Positions 7,297 through 12,540 of a stretch of DNA of 12,540 nt are shown piece after piece. Position numbers and translations under genes: made by a program. Under the pieces are notes generated by a model. It saw only the letters and a program-made list of their open reading frames with translations. It made no database searches and was not told the origin of the DNA. The DNA lies in the NCBI GenBank assembly GCA_023955225.1, contig JAGSGJ010000048.1:1-12540 (forward strand). The letters run 5' to 3'. This stretch comes from Sulfurovum sp. (GTDB lineage: Bacteria; Campylobacterota; Campylobacteria; Campylobacterales; Sulfurovaceae). Every line of letters starts with the position of its first letter. Within the stretch, counting starts at the first letter, position 1.

Positions 7297-7310
7297 TTGA
7301 TGTGCATCAA
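7297..7310 (-). promoter_or_regulatory. perfect CRP/FNR-family box TTGATGTGCATCAA
   Basis: The site matches the FNR consensus TTGAT-N4-ATCAA at all ten fixed positions. Its centre (7303.5) is 41.5 bases upstream of the start predicted from TATACT, the classical class II activator position. It overlaps the dus stop codon (7307-7309), so it could also form a small hairpin at the 3' end of that mRNA. The regulator itself is not in the window. Confidence 0.7.
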
Positions 7311-8263
7311 ACTTCATGCAAAAGAGGCTGAGAGAAAAATGCTTCTATCACTGCTCTCATTTCTTTTGGATCTTCTATTCGATTCACATCATTTCTAAAT
7401 ACAGAAGCCCCTTGATAGCCGGCTTTAGAGTATGAATGAAGGTTTTTTCTAAAGACAATCGCTCCATACTTGTCATAATGTTTTATCATTTGGTCAAAAT
7501 GTTCCAAAACAACTTCTTTGATGAGTTCTGAGGTCGGTTCTTCCATCCCCTCTTTGATCTGTTTAAATATCCATGGCTTGCCTACCGCTGCACGTCCTAT
7601 CATGATGCCATCTGCACCCGTATGTTCCAGTACCCATTTCGCTTTAGCAGGAGAGTCTATATCACCGTTAGCAAGGACTGGTATGGATACAGTTTGTTTT
7701 ACCTCAGCTATCGCATCATAATCTACAGGTGCTTTGTATCTGCCTGCTCTTGTTCTTCCATGTACAGCGATGTAGTCTGCTCCAGATCCTTGGCATAGTC
7801 GTGCTATCTCTTCATGGTTTTTTTCGTTAAAGCCTAAACGAAACTTTACTGAAGTATATTCTTTGTTGGAGTATTTTTTAATCGTTTCTATCACCTTAGC
7901 CATTTGAGGAAGGTCTGTAAGCAAAGATGATCCCTGAAGATTATTCACTACTTTTGGTGCGGGACAGCCACAATTTAGATCTATCGTCGTAATACCATCT
8001 CTTTCATTGATAATTTCCACTGCACGCTTAATAACATCTAAGTCAGAACCCGCTATTTGGATAGCATATGGGTCTTCTATAGGACTTTTCTCCAGCATAC
8101 GATATGTTTTCTTAGAGTTATGGACTAATGCATTAGAGCTTATCATCTCTGAAATGGTTAGATCAACACCAAATTTCTTAACAACGGAACGAAAAGGGAG
8201 GTCGGTAAAGCCCGCAAGAGGGGCTAAAGCATAAAGAGTTTTGGAAAAATCTAGTGTAGCCAT
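7307..8263 (-). CDS. dusB: tRNA-dihydrouridine synthase, DusB type
   Basis: Dus enzymes reduce uridines in tRNA D-loops using FMN and NADPH. The 318-residue protein begins with the FMN-barrel entry APLAGFTDLPFR (14-25). The catalytic loop is NCGCPAPKV (97-105), with C100 as the general-acid cysteine. FMN/phosphate-binding parts LANGDI (197-202) and GADGIMIGRAAVGKPWIF (216-233) are intact, and the C-terminal RKNLHSYSK (272-280) is the DusB-like helical-domain motif. AAGG stands 6 bases before ATG. The ATG overlaps the stop codon of the 42-aa small ORF (TAATG), so translation is probably coupled. Last gene of the minus-strand run from mltB. DusA/C cannot be formally excluded, but DusB is the usual type in this phylum. 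Confidence 0.95.
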   Translation of the reverse strand: MATLDFSKTLYALAPLAGFTDLPFRSVVKKFGVDLTISEMISSNALVHNSKKTYRMLEKSPIEDPYAIQIAGSDLDVIKRAVEIINERDGITTIDLNCGCPAPKVVNNLQGSSLLTDLPQMAKVIETIKKYSNKEYTSVKFRLGFNEKNHEEIARLCQGSGADYIAVHGRTRAGRYKAPVDYDAIAEVKQTVSIPVLANGDIDSPAKAKWVLEHTGADGIMIGRAAVGKPWIFKQIKEGMEEPTSELIKEVVLEHFDQMIKHYDKYGAIVFRKNLHSYSKAGYQGASVFRNDVNRIEDPKEMRAVIEAFFSQPLLHEV

Positions 8264-8391
8264 TACATACCTTGTAATATACGACTAGTCGTATGAGCTA
8301 AGTGCTGAAGTTGTCCTAGTGACAACGCAATTTTTTTGGCTTTGCCTAAAAAATGTTCTATGTAGAAAGTCTTACTAAAGTCTAGTTTCAT
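8263..8391 (-). CDS. probable 42-aa small protein overlapping both neighbours
   Basis: The reading frame starts at ATG 8391-8389, 17 bases inside the end of the 347-aa gene, and its stop shares a base with the dus start (TAATG). This head-to-tail packing is typical of translationally coupled genes. The product (N-terminus MKLDFSKTFYIEHF, then a basic amphipathic stretch GKAKKIAL) has no signal peptide or membrane helix. Residues 3-10, LDFSKTFY, match residues 4-11 of the Dus protein, LDFSKTLY. The DNA differs mainly at synonymous positions (GAC/GAT, AGT/TCC, AAG/AAA, TAC/TAT), which hints at real translation. No ribosome site precedes the ATG. I do not recognise the family; it may instead be structured leader RNA. 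Confidence 0.5.
   Translation of the reverse strand: MKLDFSKTFYIEHFLGKAKKIALSLGQLQHLAHTTSRILQGM
8279..8294. repeat. 16-base perfect palindrome ATACGACTAGTCGTAT
   Basis: The palindrome lies 15 bases upstream of the dus ATG, inside the 42-aa ORF. It could be an operator or an RNA hairpin close to the dus ribosome site. Confidence 0.6.
8310..8337 (+). terminator. terminator-like hairpin oriented against the operon
   Basis: GTTGTC (8310-8315) pairs with GACAAC (8321-8326) around CTAGT, and a run of seven T (8331-8337) follows four bases later on the plus strand. All genes here are on the minus strand, so it could only stop antisense transcription. With a 6-bp stem and offset T-run it is a weak candidate. 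Confidence 0.3.
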
Positions 8392-9418
8392 TACAAATGG
8401 AGTCTATATCGATAATATCTTCTAATTTATATTTACTGTGTTCTTGTTTCAATTGCCAAAGTGCTCTAAACTTTATAAATTCATTTTCTTCTTGTTCATT
8501 CAAATAGATTGCAACTTGTTCCAATAACTCATATTCAAATAGAAGATAAAGATAGGCATTTTGTGCCTTAGGATTTTCAAGCTGATAGCCTCTGAAAAGT
8601 GTCAGGTTTTCTTCCGGGTTAAAATATTTCTTAGTCACTGAAACAATTTTAATAAAGTCTTGGCAGCTAAGATCAAGTGCCTTTACAAAATCTGTAAGTA
8701 TCTCAGGTGTAAGTTCGAGATTGTCTTCTTCAGTAACTCTTTCAAGCATAGTAAAAAAACTTTTAATATCAAAAACTTTCGCATATTTTTGGGCTTTTAC
8801 AAAATTCTCTTTACGAGCAAAGGTCTCAAGTGCTTCTACCTTTACAATCTCAGTGTATTCTGAAGTAGACTTCAGCACATCTGAAACGAATTTATCATCA
8901 GATTCTAGACGGTTCAGTCTATTCTGTGTCAAAATTGGGTTACCTACATTAAAGACTTTAGTCATTTTTTCTTCTTTAAAGTCAACATAATCACCATTTT
9001 TTATTTTCTGTATGATATTGACAACACGAGTAAGTCTTGGTGTTAAACCTTCCATATTGTCAGAAATATTGAGAGATGCTTTTCCTAAAAGTGATGCAGA
9101 GTTTCCTACTACATCTATCCCATACTTTTGTTCTTTTGGTTCATTAACCAGTGACCAGTAGAGTGCATCTTCTAAAGTATTTGCGTCTTTTTGCCATTTT
9201 TTAAGTATGAAATAATTTTTTAAACCATAAAAAAACATATGTACCAATGTGAAGATGAGTAAAAGTAGCATAGGTAGAACGATCCATACAGCTACTGGAA
9301 AACTAAAATTAATCCCCATCAACTCTATCGTATAGTGGTCCGGGTTAACAGTGTAAGTAAACGCAGCAATAATTACCATCAGTGCAAAAGTAGCAAAAAT
9401 ATACAGAGCAAGTCTCAT
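8375..9418 (-). CDS. conserved-looking membrane protein of unknown function (347 aa)
   Basis: Two membrane helices lie at the N-terminus (about 2-21 and 40-65). Between them is a short NPDHYTIELMGINFSF stretch; this resembles the LapA/DUF1049 hairpin arrangement, in which a short extracytoplasmic strand pair joins two helices. The rest (about 70-347) is a soluble, mostly helical and acidic cytoplasmic region with many Leu/Glu/Lys and no enzyme motif I recognise. The N-terminus faces inward, so the large domain is cytoplasmic. AAGGGG sits 5 bases before the ATG. It follows dksA after a 115-base gap with unexplained structure and overlaps the 42-aa ORF. It could be a membrane-tethered scaffold, but no function is claimed. 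Confidence 0.8.
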   Translation of the reverse strand: MRLALYIFATFALMVIIAAFTYTVNPDHYTIELMGINFSFPVAVWIVLPMLLLLIFTLVHMFFYGLKNYFILKKWQKDANTLEDALYWSLVNEPKEQKYGIDVVGNSASLLGKASLNISDNMEGLTPRLTRVVNIIQKIKNGDYVDFKEEKMTKVFNVGNPILTQNRLNRLESDDKFVSDVLKSTSEYTEIVKVEALETFARKENFVKAQKYAKVFDIKSFFTMLERVTEEDNLELTPEILTDFVKALDLSCQDFIKIVSVTKKYFNPEENLTLFRGYQLENPKAQNAYLYLLFEYELLEQVAIYLNEQEENEFIKFRALWQLKQEHSKYKLEDIIDIDSICNETRL

Positions 9419-9419
9419 T

Positions 9420-9494
9420 TTATCCCCTTATTGTGTTAGCAACCCAAATAGAGTAAAGCTTCATATCTCTACGTAAACACTCTATTCCCTTCAT
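9420..9494 (-). CDS. possible 24-aa ORF between dksA and the 347-aa gene
   Basis: ATG at 9494-9492 opens a 24-codon frame ending in a TAA one base before the start of the 347-aa gene. It lies in the same frame as dksA, and no stop occurs between the dksA TAG and this ATG, so readthrough of one codon would extend DksA by 37 residues. There is no ribosome site. It may be chance, or a conserved element coded as RNA. Confidence 0.22.
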   Translation of the reverse strand: MKGIECLRRDMKLYSIWVANTIRG

Positions 9495-9519
9495 CAGAGA
9501 ATTCGCGTATTCTGTTGCT
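9438..9519 (-). other. possible three-way-junction RNA in the dksA downstream gap
   Basis: An outer stem AGCAAC/GTTGCT (9438-9443, 9514-9519) encloses an 8-bp stem AATAGAGT/ACTCTATT (9447-9454, 9479-9486) and a 5-bp stem AGAAT/ATTCT (9498-9502, 9509-9513). The arms are adjacent, as in a three-way junction. It could be a 3' UTR, a leader of the 347-aa gene, a processing site or a small RNA; no known RNA class was recognised. Confidence 0.35.
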
Positions 9520-9533
9520 TTAAAATAGAAAAT

Positions 9534-9890
9534 CTATTTGGTTTCTTTTTCAGTGATCTCTCGACATGTAATACAAAAACGTGCAAAGTTCTTCACTTCT
9601 AGACGTCGTCTGCCTATAGGCTCTTCACACATTTCACATATACCGAAAGTTCCTATTTTTATTTTATCTAAAGCAAGTTCAATTTCGTTTAATTCTTTAC
9701 GCTGTTGTACCAAAATTGCACTATCTATAATAGTTTCTGCAGATGCAGCGGCATAATCACCTTCATCATTCAATTCAAGTTCTCTCATCCCTTCTAATTC
9801 AAGGGTAGTACCTCTAAGGTTTTTTTCTATCTGTACTCTTCTGTCTAGTAATTTATTTTGAAAATCATTTAACTCTGTTTCTGTTAACAT
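9534..9890 (-). CDS. dksA: DksA/TraR-family RNA polymerase-binding regulator
   Basis: DksA binds the secondary channel of RNA polymerase and, usually with ppGpp, resets transcription of ribosomal and stress genes. The 118-residue protein has a coiled coil (about 5-78) whose tip carries the D-x-x-D-x-A motif as D42-EG-D45-YA, the residues that reach the active site. A C4 zinc finger follows: C85-EM-C88 and C106-IT-C109, with the family linker EPIGRRRLEVKNFARF between. It is shorter than the 151-residue Escherichia coli protein, as in other Campylobacterota. AGGA overlapping the rlmH stop serves as ribosome site, 9 bases before ATG, so the gene is in one transcript with rlmH. Confidence 0.93.
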   Translation of the reverse strand: MLTETELNDFQNKLLDRRVQIEKNLRGTTLELEGMRELELNDEGDYAAASAETIIDSAILVQQRKELNEIELALDKIKIGTFGICEMCEEPIGRRRLEVKNFARFCITCREITEKETK

Positions 9891-9901
9891 TTAAGGTTTT
9901 C

Positions 9902-10363
9902 CTATTTATGATATGGATGATTATTGTTAATGGTCAGACCTCTAAAAATCTGTTCCATCAAAACAACTTTCACAAGTTTATGTGAAAGCGTTATTCTACC
10001 AAATGATATTGTATTATTACATTTAGCCAAAAAATCCCTCTCAAAGCCGTATGCACCGCCAATAAAGAGATTCACCTGAACGCTATCCTTAAGCAAATTT
10101 GCGAATTCATGACTATCCACTTCTTTAGAAGATGGATCTAACGCTATATTTATACCAGAATCCAAATACTTTTCTAATGCCTTAGTGTATGATTTTTGAG
10201 CAGCCTCTGGTGATATATCTTGTGCTTTGGCTATCTCTTTATCAAAAACTTCAATGACTTCGACTTTTCCAAAAGGTTTTGCTATCTTTTTATAATGTTC
10301 TATCAAACCGGCATATAAGTTATCTTTCCCTTTTTTATCGATAATAATTACATTGATTTTCAT
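9902..10363 (-). CDS. rlmH: 23S rRNA (pseudouridine1915-N3)-methyltransferase
   Basis: RlmH is a SPOUT-class methyltransferase that methylates pseudouridine 1915 in helix 69 of 23S rRNA on assembled 70S ribosomes, using S-adenosylmethionine. The 153-residue length is normal (about 155). The knotted cofactor site is visible as ALDPSSKE (74-81), FIGGAYGFE (100-108) and SHKLVKVVLMEQIFRG (127-142), with the terminal HPYHK (149-153) that completes the active site. Its ATG is one base after the mltB stop (TAG-T-ATG), so the two are translationally linked, and dksA follows by 11 bases. All key elements are present. Confidence 0.97.
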   Translation of the reverse strand: MKINVIIIDKKGKDNLYAGLIEHYKKIAKPFGKVEVIEVFDKEIAKAQDISPEAAQKSYTKALEKYLDSGINIALDPSSKEVDSHEFANLLKDSVQVNLFIGGAYGFERDFLAKCNNTISFGRITLSHKLVKVVLMEQIFRGLTINNNHPYHK

Positions 10364-10364
10364 A

Positions 10365-11375
10365 CTATTCCTCTTTCATCTTAGCTTCGATTTTTGTAGC
10401 CAATTGATGCACTGACATTGCATAATAAGCACTATGGTTATAACGTGTAATCACAAAAAAGTTTTTTGTACCATACCAGAGTTCATCATACATCTTTTTA
10501 TTCAGTTTAATAAGACGTACTTTATCTTTATAGTCCCACTTCACTTTTGGTTTGATACCTTTGAGTTGGGAACGACTATAGGTTTTTCTGTACCCGGTTT
10601 CATAAGTTTTAAACCGCATCCCTTCATACCCGACTCTGGTCGCGACAGGTTCACCCTTTCGCCAACCATTTTGTTTCATATAGTTCGCAATACTTGCTAT
10701 AGCATCTTCCGCTTTCTGAAGCGTAATTTTACCATCACCATTAAAATCCACACCATATGCTCCATAGTTGCTTGGCATAAACTGCCCTAACCCAATAGCA
10801 CCGGCATAAGATCCATACACATTTTTAGGATTAAATTTTTCCGTTTTAGAAAGATGTATGAACTTCATCAATTCCTTTTTAAAAAAATTGTTTCTCCTAT
10901 TCTTTTCAAAAGCTAAGGTACTCAGCGTATCAAATACCGGATATTTTCCAACATTCTTACCATATGCAGTTTCTATGCCTATAATAGCTGCTATGTACTC
11001 CTTAGGTACAGTATACTTTTTTTCCACATTATCAAATATCTTTTGATGCCGTTTTATGAATTCTACACCTTGTTGTACACGTGAATCACTTATTTTATAT
11101 TTTGAGTAACGATCCCATGCACCATATTTGGGATAACGTTTTTTTAAGGCAGCGATCTGCTCAGGTGTTTGCTGCTTCTTTACTCTTGGACGGAAGGCAC
11201 GAAGTGCTGAGTCCTGTACGTTTACATTTGAAAACAGTTTCTCGAGCTCATCTCTTTTAAAGCCATCCTTTTGAACCAATTCAGTCATAAAGGAGATAGT
11301 CTCTGGATTTTTTGTATAATCTTTGGCAGATAACATTAAAGTCATGATAAATAATAAAGTTATTACTCTTCTCAT
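10365..11375 (-). CDS. mltB: lytic murein transglycosylase B
   Basis: MltB (glycoside hydrolase family 103) cleaves peptidoglycan glycan strands to 1,6-anhydro-muropeptides. I chose ATG at 11375 (336 aa): AGGA lies 7 bases upstream, while the in-frame TTG just before it has less room. A signal peptide (about 1-17, basic MRR then a hydrophobic core, ending LSA) is present. No lipobox cysteine follows, so this is probably a soluble periplasmic form, unlike the E. coli lipoprotein. The catalytic glutamate is E135 in GIETAYG (133-139), the substrate groove has GAIGLGQFMPSNY (192-204), and an EF-hand-like loop DFNGDGKIT (210-218) could bind calcium. The C-terminal NFFVITRYNHSAYYA motif is typical. 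First gene of the minus-strand run. Confidence 0.95.
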   Translation of the reverse strand: MRRVITLLFIMTLMLSAKDYTKNPETISFMTELVQKDGFKRDELEKLFSNVNVQDSALRAFRPRVKKQQTPEQIAALKKRYPKYGAWDRYSKYKISDSRVQQGVEFIKRHQKIFDNVEKKYTVPKEYIAAIIGIETAYGKNVGKYPVFDTLSTLAFEKNRRNNFFKKELMKFIHLSKTEKFNPKNVYGSYAGAIGLGQFMPSNYGAYGVDFNGDGKITLQKAEDAIASIANYMKQNGWRKGEPVATRVGYEGMRFKTYETGYRKTYSRSQLKGIKPKVKWDYKDKVRLIKLNKKMYDELWYGTKNFFVITRYNHSAYYAMSVHQLATKIEAKMKEE

Positions 11376-11397
11376 CAAATCATCCTAATATTTTTGC

Positions 11398-11409
11398 TAT
11401 TGTACAATA
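11398..11409. promoter_or_regulatory. palindromic, two-way -10 element TATTGTACAATA
   Basis: The perfect 12-base palindrome gives TACAAT on both strands (plus 11403-11408, minus 11404-11399). Predicted starts are near 11415 (toward the phosphatase gene, 28-base leader) and 11392 (toward mltB, 17-base leader). Both distances fit the genes. TATAAA at 11414-11419 is a second possible plus-strand -10. Confidence 0.55.
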
Positions 11410-11442
11410 TAGTTATAAAAGAAAAATGATGAAAGGAAAATG

Positions 11443-11898
11443 ATGAATCGTATATTATTCGTATGCTTGGGAAATATATGTCGTAGTCCTCTTGCTCATG
11501 GTGTAGCAGAGCAACTAGTCAACAAAAAGAACCTTGCACTTTTCATAGACTCGGCAGGAACAAGTAACTGGCATAAAGGTGAAGAACCTTGTCCCCACTC
11601 TATTAAGATCGCCGATCAGTATAATATTGACATTAGTCAACAACAATCTCGGCCCATCACAAAAGAGGATATTGCACTCTTTGAGTATGTTGTAGCCATG
11701 GACAAACAAAACAAAACCGATCTGGAAGCCTTTGGATTTAGCAACGTCCATCTTATAGGTGACTTTGGAAACTTTCAGGGGGAAGATGTACCTGATCCTT
11801 ACTTCTTTGATGGCTTTGAAGGGTTTGAACATGTGTACAATATGGTTGCAGTTTGTGTAGAAGATTTTATAGAAAAGGTAGAGAATGGAAGCCTCTGA
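11443..11898 (+). CDS. low-molecular-weight protein-tyrosine phosphatase
   Basis: The protein hydrolyses phosphotyrosine (or arsenate-like) esters through a cysteine intermediate. The P-loop C-X5-R-S is C8-LGNIC-R14-S15, and the general acid is D118 in DVPDPY (115-120). Length is 151 residues, normal for the family. Two ATG codons stand in tandem (11440, 11443); I chose the second because AAGGA (11433-11437) is 5 bases from it but only 2 from the first, and the family usually begins just before LFVCLGNICRSP. It overlaps cutA by 14 bases, so the two are co-translated. The substrate is unknown; no capsule or kinase genes are nearby, so a role in polysaccharide control, as for Wzb, is not supported by context. 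Confidence 0.94.
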   Translation: MNRILFVCLGNICRSPLAHGVAEQLVNKKNLALFIDSAGTSNWHKGEEPCPHSIKIADQYNIDISQQQSRPITKEDIALFEYVVAMDKQNKTDLEAFGFSNVHLIGDFGNFQGEDVPDPYFFDGFEGFEHVYNMVAVCVEDFIEKVENGSL

Positions 11899-12211
11899 TT
11901 ACGGTGTCATCAGTACCACCACAGATTCAAAAGAAAATGCCAATGCCATCACACAACTGCTCCTGGAAAAAAAACTTATCGCCTGTGTACAATACACAAC
12001 CATACAAAGTGCTTATCGCTGGCAAGGAAAAATCATAAAATCTGAAGAGATACTCCTTCAGATGAAAACAAAGAAGTCGCTCTTTGAGAAGGTTCAAACA
12101 GAGATCGAACAACTGCATACCTATGACGTACCAGAGATCATCATGGTGCCACTGACAGGTGCGAATGTACCCTACCTTCAATGGATAGAAGAGGAAACCA
12201 TAAAGACTTAA
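11885..12211 (+). CDS. cutA: divalent-cation tolerance protein CutA
   Basis: CutA1 is a small trimeric protein with a ferredoxin-like fold, long linked to copper tolerance although its exact role is unclear. The 108 residues include the family core LIACVQ-IQSAYRWQGKI (31-50, with C34 and W46), EEILLQMKT (54-62) and HTYDVPEI (78-85). ATG 11885 lies inside the end of the phosphatase gene; AAGG precedes it by about 6 bases. The stop codon TAA (12209-12211) overlaps the stop of the convergent PEBP gene by two bases. No other metal-resistance gene is seen in the window. Confidence 0.94.
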   Translation: MEASDYGVISTTTDSKENANAITQLLLEKKLIACVQYTTIQSAYRWQGKIIKSEEILLQMKTKKSLFEKVQTEIEQLHTYDVPEIIMVPLTGANVPYLQWIEEETIKT

Positions 12212-12540
12212 TCTCTTTGATAATAAGAGATCACAGAGGCTTTTTGAATGGTATTTTTGTTTATCATGAAGCCTACCACTGCACTCTTAGTCTCCGCCTT
12301 TACAGGTAAACTTTCCACATCCAATGCATGTACCGTAAATACATAGCGATGGGCTTTATCTCCCTGTGGAGGACATGCCCCACCAAAACCGGAACTCCCA
12401 TAATCAGTCGTTGTTTCCAATGCACCTTTTGGCAGTGTCTTTTTTGCCGAAGCATCGGCAACTATCTTATTGGTGTCAGCAGGAATGTTCACTATCAGCC
12501 AATGCCACCATCCGCTACCTGTTGGTGCGTCAGGGTCATA
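12208..12540 (-). CDS. YbhB/YbcL-type PEBP (Raf kinase inhibitor-like) protein, 5' end cut off
   Basis: About 110 C-terminal residues are present; the frame is open to the window edge. Family motifs are clear: DPDAPTG near the edge, GWWHWLIVNIP just after it, then GSSGFGGACPPQGDKAHRYVF. These build the anion-binding pocket of phosphatidylethanolamine-binding proteins. In bacteria the role of YbhB/YbcL proteins is poorly known. An internal ATG is not the true start because the DPDAP and GWWHW motifs lie upstream of it. Its stop shares bases with the convergent cutA stop. A signal peptide, common in periplasmic members, would lie outside the window. Confidence 0.93.
   Translation of the reverse strand, partial: YDPDAPTGSGWWHWLIVNIPADTNKIVADASAKKTLPKGALETTTDYGSSGFGGACPPQGDKAHRYVFTVHALDVESLPVKAETKSAVVGFMINKNTIQKASVISYYQRD
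12211..12231. terminator. hairpin at the cutA / PEBP convergent ends
   Basis: ATCTCTT (12211-12217) pairs with AAGAGAT (12225-12231) around TGATAAT, starting on the last base of cutA. No T-run follows on either strand, so it is at best a non-canonical end of transcription or an RNA-stabilising hairpin. It lies inside the PEBP coding sequence. Confidence 0.35.

Noticed and set aside
9420..9533. tRNA or SRP RNA in the gap after dksA
   Set aside because: No cloverleaf with T-loop GTTC, no CCA end and no SRP loop motif were found.
10434..10790. Plus-strand open frame of 118 codons inside mltB
   Set aside because: It is a shadow of the catalytic region of mltB on the other strand; low coding character and no promoter.
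11443..11898. Arsenate reductase (ArsC, LMW-PTP fold)
   Set aside because: The P-loop and the DPY acid match tyrosine phosphatases, the redox cysteine pair of thioredoxin-linked ArsC was not recognised, and no ars genes are nearby.

Overview
The window is an AT-rich bacterial chromosome segment that most resembles a free-living Campylobacterota genome (Sulfurovum/Sulfurimonas type). This rests on low GC, dense gene packing, a short 118-residue DksA, and a housekeeping set (PolA, UvrA, RlmH, MltB, Dus, CutA) whose sequences look like that phylum. No rRNA, tRNA, CRISPR array, insertion sequence or prophage gene was seen. The lineage is an inference from gene character, not a database match.

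Left part (1-1814): the 5' part of polA is on the minus strand and starts at TTG. Facing away from it are two tandem plus-strand units, each made of a leader plus a short two-helix membrane protein (128 and 125 aa). The first leader holds a very good match to a cyclic-di-GMP-I (GEMM-I) riboswitch. The second leader keeps the first half of that aptamer, but its second half is replaced by a different strong hairpin. The unit looks like a tandem duplication in which one sensor has decayed or been rewired. This is the most novel-looking part of the window.

Middle (1820-7245): uvrA lies on the minus strand behind a TauE/SafE-type permease gene. Across a shared promoter region, a PqiA-domain membrane protein with a large extra periplasmic domain runs on the plus strand. 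It converges on a small four-helix membrane protein (138 aa). That gene is preceded by a perfect TTGAT-N4-ATCAA box (CRP/FNR family) centred exactly 41.5 bases upstream of the start site predicted from its -10 element.

Right-middle (7307-11375): a tight minus-strand run reads mltB, rlmH, dksA, an uncharacterised 347-aa membrane protein, a probable 42-aa small gene, then a dusB-type tRNA-dihydrouridine synthase. It joins ribosome and tRNA modification, RNA polymerase control and cell-wall turnover. The dksA to 347-aa gap and the start of dus both contain unassigned structure or small ORFs.

Right end (11376-12540): a symmetric -10 palindrome probably fires both ways, to mltB and to a low-molecular-weight tyrosine phosphatase gene that overlaps cutA. 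A PEBP/YbhB-type gene converges on cutA, sharing bases in the two stop codons, and is cut by the window edge.
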